Positions 57,344 through 64,000 of a stretch of 64,000 bases of DNA are shown here, piece by piece (the first letter of the stretch is position 1; every line of letters begins with the position of its first letter). Source of the DNA: Phlegmacium glaucopus. Its lineage: Eukaryota; Basidiomycota; Agaricomycetes; Agaricales; Cortinariaceae. The notes under the pieces are model-generated. The model saw only the letters and a program-made list of their open reading frames with translations. It had not been told where the DNA came from and searched no databases. The stretch spans positions 639,942-703,941 of the forward strand of contig MU130299.1 of the NCBI GenBank assembly GCA_015039465.1, read 5' to 3'. A program made the translations under genes and the position numbers.

Positions 57344-59020
57344 TTAGGAATTGCTCAAGGTGGCCTTGGCGGCGGGGGGAGGGGGGGGACGGTGAGTTGG
57401 GTAGGGGTGGGGAGGCAAGGAGTGAGGCAGGCGCGGTCTGAGAGTAGGAGGGGAGATAGAGAGCTTGGGAGGGGCAGTGACCCAGGTCCAAGGCTCGCCT
57501 GTTGGGAAGTAGGGCATGTTGTTTTCAGGGTATTTGGCATCGAGGGCTGCACAACGCTTGGTAAAGGCTGGGCAGTTACGGGCGTAGCTGGGGTGGGACG
57601 AGTCAGGGCCGCAGGAGAGGCAGCACGGGTGATGGTTAGGGGGGCAATCTGGGGTGGTGTGGGTTTCGCTGGTACAGTGAGCGCACACTTCCTTGTTTTT
57701 GCATGCTGCGCGAATGTGGCCAAACATTTGACATTTGTTGCAGCGTAGCGGTTCCCGGAGGTCCTTTCGGACGGTGACGGCCTGCCCTTCTATAAAGACT
57801 TTTTCGCATAGCAGATGGTTAGCAGTTTCGGGAGAGGAACAAACTACCTTTAGAGAGGCTACTTTCTGGCTGGGAGATCGACGGTCTAAGCGTTTGAGCC
57901 AGGTAGCTGAGGAGATGGAGCCTGGTTGTAGGTTATTGCTGGATTCAAGGTCGGAGATACAGTTGGCATCGCTGGGGTCGAAATTACCAGTACATGGAAC
58001 GAATTTGAAGATGAGGTTATAACCTTTGGCCTTAATGGTGGCGGAGGAACCTAGATGCAGGGGAAGAAAATCAGGGTGTTCAATGGTGTAGGCGCAGAGG
58101 CGACTGGCCGACTCAGGGGAGTCTAGGTCGAGGAGGAGAGCGCCACGTTCGAGGACCTGGATGCCCCTGATGGTGGTCTTTGATTGACTGTGGTCAGTTG
58201 TAGTGTCGAATATGAGCCTGTCCTCGTCGAGCTCTGCAAGGCCTGTGTTCATGTTGTCGCGGAGTTTTTGAAGTCCCTTGGGGGAGAGGTCCGGAGGGGC
58301 AGTGGCGTCGCCAGCCTCTACTTGGACTAGGACTGTTCTGGCTGCGAGGATGAGACGCTGCTGGAGGCGGGTGTTGTCTGCAGTTGCAGCAGGGTTGTGG
58401 GATGATGGGGGGACAGTTGGCTGGGCCGGACGGAAGCTAGGGAGAGACGGCCATTGAGAGCTGGAGACGGGAGCTGCTAGGCTAGAAGTAGTTAGCTTCG
58501 AGGTGATGTCAGATAGACTGTCCGTAGTTTCCCGAGATAGACGGGTGACGTCCTTGAGTTCTAGAGTTGTGGTTGCTTGCTGGGTGGTGGTGGCCTCCAA
58601 GAAGGACTGGGTATTGAGGAGCGCTGTGGTGATGTTAGTCAATTCAGATGATATTTTGCTTGCCACCGCGGACGCGAGGGCAGATGAGATGGTGTCGGTG
58701 ATGTCGTCTTCTAAGGTGAGGGCGACTGCGCGGACGGCATTGACTGCCTCCTGTGGCATTTTAGGTAATAAGGAGATAGTTAGAAGGATCTTGACCATTT
58801 TGGATCGATCATAGTCTTCTCCGGACAGGATCCAGCCCTTGGTTTCAAGCCATTTACGGGCATCAAGGGGGTTAGTAATGGGTCCTGAGTTACCGTTGAT
58901 TAAAGTATTGATTTCGGACCGGGTGGCTAGGCCACGTTGAGAGGTGGGCGGGGTCCTGTCGTTTGTCGGGAAGGACGACAGGTTTTTGGCTGCCCTACCT
59001 TTGTCTTTGTCCCTATCCAT
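57344..59020 (-). CDS. LINE ORF1: gag-like protein with CCHC knuckles
   Basis: 558 residues, the RNA-binding partner of ORF2. The N-terminus M-D-R-D-K-D-K-G-R-A-A-K is hydrophilic; a helical region around residues 90-190 (AVRAVALTLEDDITDTISSA) may be a coiled coil. The C-terminal part carries C-x2-C-x4-H-x4-C knuckles: CNKCQMFGHIRAAC, CAHCTSETHTTPDC and CCLSCGPDSSHPSYARNC. A Pro-rich tail follows. It lies 64 bases upstream of ORF2 on the same strand in the usual ORF1-ORF2 order. No lesion. Confidence 0.88.
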   Translation of the reverse strand: MDRDKDKGRAAKNLSSFPTNDRTPPTSQRGLATRSEINTLINGNSGPITNPLDARKWLETKGWILSGEDYDRSKMVKILLTISLLPKMPQEAVNAVRAVALTLEDDITDTISSALASAVASKISSELTNITTALLNTQSFLEATTTQQATTTLELKDVTRLSRETTDSLSDITSKLTTSSLAAPVSSSQWPSLPSFRPAQPTVPPSSHNPAATADNTRLQQRLILAARTVLVQVEAGDATAPPDLSPKGLQKLRDNMNTGLAELDEDRLIFDTTTDHSQSKTTIRGIQVLERGALLLDLDSPESASRLCAYTIEHPDFLPLHLGSSATIKAKGYNLIFKFVPCTGNFDPSDANCISDLESSNNLQPGSISSATWLKRLDRRSPSQKVASLKVVCSSPETANHLLCEKVFIEGQAVTVRKDLREPLRCNKCQMFGHIRAACKNKEVCAHCTSETHTTPDCPPNHHPCCLSCGPDSSHPSYARNCPAFTKRCAALDAKYPENNMPYFPTGEPWTWVTAPPKLSISPPTLRPRLPHSLPPHPYPTHRPPPPPAAKATLSNS

Positions 59021-59191
59021 AGGGATAAAGTATGTGGATAGAATGATGTGAGTAGACTGAGAGGGTTGGCAGGTGAGCTGGTAGATGAAGAGGCGGAGAG
59101 AGGCAGAGAAATTATGAGGAAGGATACGTTTAGTGGCAACTTGGTCCAGGACCCCGGGAGAGGTGATGGAGGTAAGAGGTTAAGACGCGTT

Positions 59192-59204
59192 CTTCAATTT
59201 GTTT
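59192..59204. repeat. LINE target-site duplication, right copy
   Basis: CTTCAATTTGTTT, matching 52790-52802; the kinase fragment resumes immediately to the right with ACTGAGATATCCCAGTGCG. Confidence 0.82.
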
Positions 59205-59930
59205 ACTGAGATATCCCAGTGCGACTGCCGTGGTCACTTTCACTATAGATCGTACCTAGTGAACAATAAAACAGTTAGTGGAGAGTATAGATGTATAATG
59301 AGTAAGTTGTGAACTTTGAGATGTTTTGCTGCAAATTGTGGACTGTCAATTCTCGACATGTGCCCTCGACGTCGAGAACAAGAGCTTGTCTGCCGAGTTT
59401 TCTGTTCAGTGGGATAAGCCTGATGTCGCTTGATCGATCGATGCGTACCCTTCAGTTCCGACTTCAGATACACGAGTCCTTTGAAAAATGTCCTTCTAGG
59501 AATGGTTTAGGACATGGATGAATGAAAACAATAACGAATATACCATGGTATTGATGACGTCCTTGAGTTGAACCATGACCACACCCTGAACGGGGACTGT
59601 AATCTTTTGAATAAGAACGCCCCGTGCAACAGTGTTGCGGACGCGAGCGACATCTTGGACCTGAGCGTTTAAGTTCGAGTTGGACTGATATAAGCGTATG
59701 CGGGGAGCATGAGGGGGACTGATCCTTCCGCAGGTAGGACAATGAGGATGGGCTGTTGGAGGAGCTGAATTGTGACCAGGATCGTTAGCGATGGGAGTAT
59801 GATGGGCAGCTGCGGCAGCGTGAACCTGATAATCTTTCAAATTTCCGTAAGTGCGAGAGAATATATTGGAAGGATCAATGGACGATTGCAGACCGTCGAA
59901 TTTCGTTCAAGTTCTTCACCGGTCATGTGA
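59205..59930 (-). pseudogene. Hybrid histidine kinase fragment B, 5' part
   Basis: Continues fragment B beyond the LINE. The N-terminus has KDYQVHAAAAAHHTPIANDP, SAPPTAHPHCPTCGRIS, AQVQDVARVRNTVARGV, KITVPVQGVVMVQLKDVINT and remnants of ALVLDVEGTCREL. Frameshifts are present. Together with 51540-52799 it mirrors fragment A unit by unit. Confidence 0.83.
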
Positions 59931-61584
59931 TCGCCTGGTTCCATTTCGAATGTACTTGGTCCTTGATCCCACTGCTAGTACTGAATCACTCCGTCATTGG
60001 TGCTATCCAAAGATATCTGGCAAACTGGCCACCACGACCAACTTATGTTTTCAACCTCATTCGCCCCTTAGATTAATCATAGGCTTATTCAGACCTGGAA
60101 TTCCTTGCAGTCATGACCTTGGACGATTTGCAGAATAAACCGAAAATGCAGAGGAAAGTCGAGTCTTACGGCGAATGGAGGTGAACGTTGGCTGCGAAGA
60201 ATAAGAGCGTAGCTTGCCAGTGACGCAGGTGCAAAGGTACTAAATCTAATATCTCCTCACCGCCCTCTATCATCTCACCGCTGAAAACGACCCTCTCCCA
60301 TACAAAAAGGATGTTACAAGTACTACACGCCAGCTAAACTCTCCTACCACACTCAGACCATTCTTCAGCTCATACCTGCAAGATGATTGTGCGCTACATA
60401 TACCCAGAAGATTGAAAACGAAAGGTTAGGTCAAACGTACATTAGCACATATACAGCAATTTACTGCATTTAATCGCAGACCCACCGTGTGTGTGATTTT
60501 TTCACATAACAACGACAGCCATATGAGCTTATTAGATGAGCTTATTAGATATCGTCTTCAAATTTCTTCTTCGAATACTCAATTGAGTCAACACATTGTC
60601 TTCAGCATTCTCCCCTTATTCTGTTACGCTCCCTTATCGTATACCAAGTCGTAAAGGGCCTTCTAAAGATGTTCGAGCTTAGGGAAGGGTCAGTCCAGCT
60701 CAAAGCAACAATCGATAACAACCTTTCATCGTCGTCTGCAGCATCTATTCAGCATTGTTCATCTTCCCATATTGATGGGGTCGAGATGGTAGCGGTTGAT
60801 CAGGTGTTAATCATAAGAAAAGTGATATTTCAAACGTATCCTAGATTCGACGTTGTTCGAATCCGTTGAATAGAGGTAAGCTGATGTCGAAGAGAAAATA
60901 AAACGAGTCAATAACCCACCCTTTGTCTACTAGCTCCAATAAAACAACCGTGTCGACGGTGTCGTCATCTGTGCCACTATATCAACAACAGATTAGGCCT
61001 CTTTCATCTTCATCAAGATGGAGTCGAGGTGATAGTGTTAATCAGGTCTTAATCGTCAGAGAAGCGATATTTAAAACCTACCGTAGATTCGACGTTGTCT
61101 GACTCCATTGAATAGAGGTGAGCTGATGTTGCAAATAAAAGAAAACGAACCAATACCTCACCTTTCGCCTACTAGATCCAATGAAGCAACCGTGTCGTCA
61201 TCTGTGCTACTATATCAACGGGATTGGGCCTCCTTCATCACATCCAAATGTTCATCAAGTACAGTATGGGCGGTGCCCCTCCAACAGCGTCAACGAACGA
61301 TTTAGCTTCCGTTCGTTGAACCTGTCGTTTTTATGATTCGAGTTGTAACTCGGTGTTCGAATCTAACAGAGGTTAGTTTATGTCAAAAATTAGAAGCCAG
61401 TAGCTCACTTGCCGTCAGAGTATCTTGTGGTAATCACTATGATCATCTTTTTGGTGACAGGTTTCAATGATGGAAGCTATACCGTTGCCGACAAGGACAC
61501 GGTCTACATTTGGATATAGATCCGCCGTTTGACACCTAAGCTTGGGGTCTTGGAACCCCTACAGTATATTAGAGTATATTGTTG
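59931..61584. repeat. Kinase-upstream repeat R3
   Basis: Third copy of the region upstream of the kinase fragment (compare 46786-47631 and 50500-51400). It is itself internally duplicated: GTTGATCAGGTGTTAATCAT (about 60797) and GTTAATCAGGTCTTAATCGT (about 61037). It ends with a damaged copy of the small-gene C-terminal exon at 61240-61370 (in-frame TAA after Q-L-E-S). No intact gene. Confidence 0.55.
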
Positions 61585-61896
61585 TCACACTGCACTTTGC
61601 ATTCGTCTGGATATTAGTATATGTGACATTGCCGAGTATATATGTTTCTTGCTATGTTTTCCATAGTTCCACTGTCTTCCGGTTATCAAGTAGTCTTGTT
61701 CTTGTCCCACAGTAGTATTTATGGGTAGTTCGTGAATCTGCTTAATATAAATAGAGAATTTGTCCTGGTATCCACATATCGATGGGAAGGCTTGGTAGAG
61801 CTCTTCCCCCATGATGGAGCATCGGGAGAGGGCAAGCTTCAAATCAAAATGTATGGGCTTATCATACTGTACCATTTCAATTAGTTCGTCCATCAC
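61585..61896 (-). other. 103-codon open frame inside an inverted repeat, unassigned
   Basis: Starts M-M-D-E-L-I-E-M-V-Q-Y-D-K-P-I-H-F-D-L-K and has no recognised domain. Its first codons lie in the left arm of a perfect 27-bp inverted repeat. It may be a remnant of a gene. Confidence 0.25.
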
Positions 61897-62163
61897 GCAT
61901 CACAGAGCCTTTGGTTGTGGACGAAATTGAGTGTTTGTCCCTGGTCACATTGGGAGTGGCCGATGGTCGAAAACCATTCTCAAAAATTCAAAATTCAAAT
62001 TGAGTATTTACGGAGACCCCGAGGAGATGAAGCCTGGACGAATTTTTACCTTGGCCGAAATTTGGAATATGTCACAGGTCACTATGCCCTTGGACGGAGA
62101 TACAAATTCGTCCAACATGTCCCAGGTCACACCCCCGGACGAACTAATTGAAATGGTACAGTA
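61865..62163. repeat. Perfect 27-bp inverted repeat around a 245-bp core
   Basis: GGACGAACTAATTGAAATGG followed by TACAGTA on the minus strand ending at 61865, and the same on the plus strand at 62137-62163. Arms are identical; the DNA between them has repeated CAGGTCAC blocks and no clear gene. A foldback transposon or an inverted duplication are both possible. Confidence 0.75.
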
Positions 62164-62291
62164 ATCGGGATTGAATTAGGGATTATAAGTCAAGAAAGCG
62201 CCAGTGGCATACATCGTGTCGAGCTTGATATATCCGTTGTCAGGAGTGAGAGAAGTCATAACTCGGAACTTGGCCTGTGAGGGCCGCTGCC

Positions 62292-63610
62292 ATCAGCAAA
62301 AGTCCACCCGTCTGGCAGGTCTGGCGTGTCTGGCATGTCTGGCAGGTTTGCTGCCAGAAATCCTCATCATCTCATTTTTCCTCAGAATTTTTTCATAGCC
62401 ACGGCCCACAATTATATCATAAATGCTCAGAATATACATTCTGTCAGACATTGGTCAGACAGGCGCCATAAATTGCTTCCCTCCAGAAAACAGTTCAAGT
62501 TCGTTCAAACTCCGATACACGTGACTTTGTTGATCAATGTTCAACATTGAATTCTCCGCCTTTGTCTCTTTATCTCTTACTGTCATCACCTACCTCCGCC
62601 CCACCACATCTCACTACCATGATACATGACAACGCAGTGACTAGTTAGAGAGTGATCTAGGACTCGGTACATCTCTCAGCCCTTACATCATATTTGAACT
62701 CATCAATCACCACAACTTGAACACTCAGGGTACCATGCCTGTGACGGTAAGGTGACTACCCCTACCACCACCACGGACCACCACCATGACAGCAACTGTG
62801 ATCATGACAAACCACAACAGCGGCAACCAGGACCACGGCAATGTTGTCCCCAACTTGTGAGGTAAGCTGTTGCTGCCTCTTCTTTGTTTCCTCACACCCC
62901 ACCCTCACACTGCATCCTGTCCAGCATGGCCTCACCTCGAGCGCGACGTACCACCTTCACTGCCACTAACTTCTTCGGTTTGTACAGAGTGCAACCGGGG
63001 CATTGACAATGCAGACGACAATGCTGGCATGGGGATGATAAGTCACATCGGGTATGTGGTAAGTGTTCCCATCCGGCGCCACAAGTCGATGCCTTTTCAA
63101 CTACTAACTCAAAACTTCTTTCCTCCTTGTAGATCATGGTTCACCCATGACGACGCCGCTCCTGTTCTATTCCCCAATGCTGTGATGGTAAGTAATTGGG
63201 CTCCCCTTAGATTCCAACAGCCAGCTCACCATTCTCTGTCAGTTGTATATGCCACATTATGACAGTATGTCATTAGCCGTGTAGCTTGTCAGTCGTACAC
63301 ATCTACCTATGTAAATTGTATCTACTGTGCTTCCTAGTATAATGCATTTATTTGACATCACCTGAAAACTGTCCCAAAAACTGTATTCCTGGTGATGAAC
63401 TGATGGAATGACCAACCGACAAACTTGTGATGCACCTGGGTCAGAAAATATTGATGTTCCCAGAAAACTTTACGGTGTCAGAATCCATTTCTGGGCGTGA
63501 AATTTTTATGGCATCGGGAGCGTCATTATGTCGCCATACCAAATATGGCAGTCTGGTGACATCTGGTTCGTCTGGCGCCAGACGAGCCAGACAAATGGAG
63601 TTTTGCTGAT
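62292..63610. mobile_element. About 1.3-kb TIR element with GTCTGGC subterminal repeats
   Basis: The left end (G-C-C)ATCAGCAAAAGTCCACCC then GTCTGGC mirrors the right end read on the minus strand, ATCAGCAAAACTCCATTT then GTCTGGC; about 24 of 28 terminal bases match. GTCTGGC recurs four times just inside the left end and is palindromic (GTCTGGCGCCAGAC) inside the right end, as expected for transposase-binding repeats. No transposase is visible, so it is non-autonomous. The paralogous empty site is at about 29207-29245. Target-site copies look like GCTGCC and GCTACC, slightly diverged. Confidence 0.62.
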
Positions 63611-63802
63611 GGCTACCCACGGCATGTCCGAGTTCCTCACGTCAGGGGAGGAAATTCCCATCCCCAAATAATTTTCGGAGTACTTATCCAAGTCGGAGTA
63701 CTTATAGTACAATATTTCAGAACTTAATGTATATGGTTTTGTCAAGATTTTCATGCTATTTGTAGTCCTTGATCCATGATGGGTGTTTGTTATTGAAGTT
63801 GC

Positions 63803-64000
63803 TCAGAATAGGGAAGGTGAACGGATATAGAACGCCATAACAGCATTTTCTGTAGTGATCGATGTCAAGTCTTGAGATTCGTATACCAGTGAGTGACCCG
63901 TGAATATCCCATCATGATACCAGATCATACCAGAGCTTGTTACCACACGTTCAGTGAAATGCTGATTGTCAAAATAAATGACACCTCTAAGAACATAACG
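63803..64000 (-). CDS. End of a second peptidase-domain gene (continues off the window)
   Basis: Minus-strand frame RYVLRGVIYFDNQHFTERVV, then SSGMIWYHDGIFTGHSLVYE, ITTENAVMAFYIRSPSLF and TGA at 63803-63805. It aligns with the damaged last exon of the Helitron gene at 29248-29450 but has no premature stop and lacks the 6-bp insertion. H-F-T probably holds the catalytic His of a cysteine peptidase (USP/OTU-like by pattern, not proven). The upstream part lies beyond 64000, so it cannot be told whether a full Helitron follows. Confidence 0.6.
   Translation of the reverse strand, partial: RYVLRGVIYFDNQHFTERVVTSSGMIWYHDGIFTGHSLVYESQDLTSITTENAVMAFYIRSPSLF

Larger units (their letters stand above)
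52803..59191 (-). mobile_element. Full-length non-LTR retrotransposon (LINE), about 6.4 kb
   Basis: Bounded by matching CTTCAATTTG(TTT) at both ends and ending in 33 A on its own strand. Order on the minus strand: about 170-nt 5' UTR, ORF1 (gag-like, CCHC), 64-nt gap, ORF2 (endonuclease, reverse transcriptase, RNase H), about 430-nt 3' UTR, poly-A. Both frames are intact and the tail is uninterrupted, so the insertion looks young and possibly active. It is GC-richer than its surroundings. The domain order fits the Tad1/I superfamilies. It splits kinase fragment B. Confidence 0.9.

Noticed and set aside
57299..58022. Plus-strand Gly/Arg-rich frames over ORF1
   Set aside because: Antisense of the Pro-rich tail and knuckles of ORF1; composition explains their length.

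Overview
The window looks like chromosomal DNA of a mushroom-forming basidiomycete (Agaricomycetes). Most protein genes are cut by many 45-70 bp spliceosomal introns. The recognisable families are typical of that group: DUF6535-type membrane proteins, a DUF7598-like four-helix protein, a seven-helix membrane family, a group III hybrid histidine kinase, an agaric-type Helitron and a LINE with endonuclease, reverse transcriptase and RNase H. No rRNA, tRNA or CRISPR array was recognised. Exon boundaries were worked out by hand from GT/AG sites, reading frame and comparison of paralogues in the window; they may be off by a base or two.

Layout. 0-6.3 kb: three minus-strand copies of a seven-helix membrane protein in about 2.2-2.7 kb tandem duplications. 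7.1-16.2 kb: an ordinary gene-dense stretch with a DUF7598-like protein, a NUBPL/Ind1 Fe-S assembly ATPase diverging from an FSP1/AIF-like flavoprotein, a Mo25/Hym1 scaffold and the ER-Golgi protein YIF1. 15.3-26.8 kb: a tandem duplication of a roughly 5.4 kb segment running from inside YIF1, through a DUF6535 gene, to the last codons of a Cys-rich membrane-anchored protein. It leaves two DUF6535 genes and a 5'-truncated YIF1 pseudogene, and the junction can be placed within a few bases. 28.5-29.2 kb: a third YIF1 scrap split by a probable 467 bp solo LTR.

29.2-41.4 kb: a Helitron-type region. A 2352-codon Rep-helicase gene carries a C-terminal cysteine-peptidase-like domain. Its last exon is damaged, but a clean copy of that exon lies at the right edge of the window. 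Upstream on the same strand is an unnamed many-exon gene rich in S-P-x-K-K blocks. 41.4-43 kb: a gene fragment and a decayed copia-like gag with a possible LTR.

43-61.4 kb: a second, older segmental duplication. Each arm has a seven-helix gene (one 5'-truncated, one intact) followed by a minus-strand, frameshifted HAMP-repeat half of a hybrid histidine kinase and its upstream region. The second arm is split by a 6.4 kb full-length LINE with two open frames, a 33-nt oligo(T) (its poly-A) and a 10-13 bp target-site duplication. 61.5-64 kb: inverted repeats, a roughly 1.3 kb TIR element, and the end of a second peptidase-domain gene.

The picture is a core housekeeping cluster (about 7-16 kb) flanked by fast-turning accessory DNA made by segmental duplication and nested transposition. 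The DUF6535 and seven-helix families are the likely functional products of that expansion; the kinase, YIF1 and gag scraps are debris.
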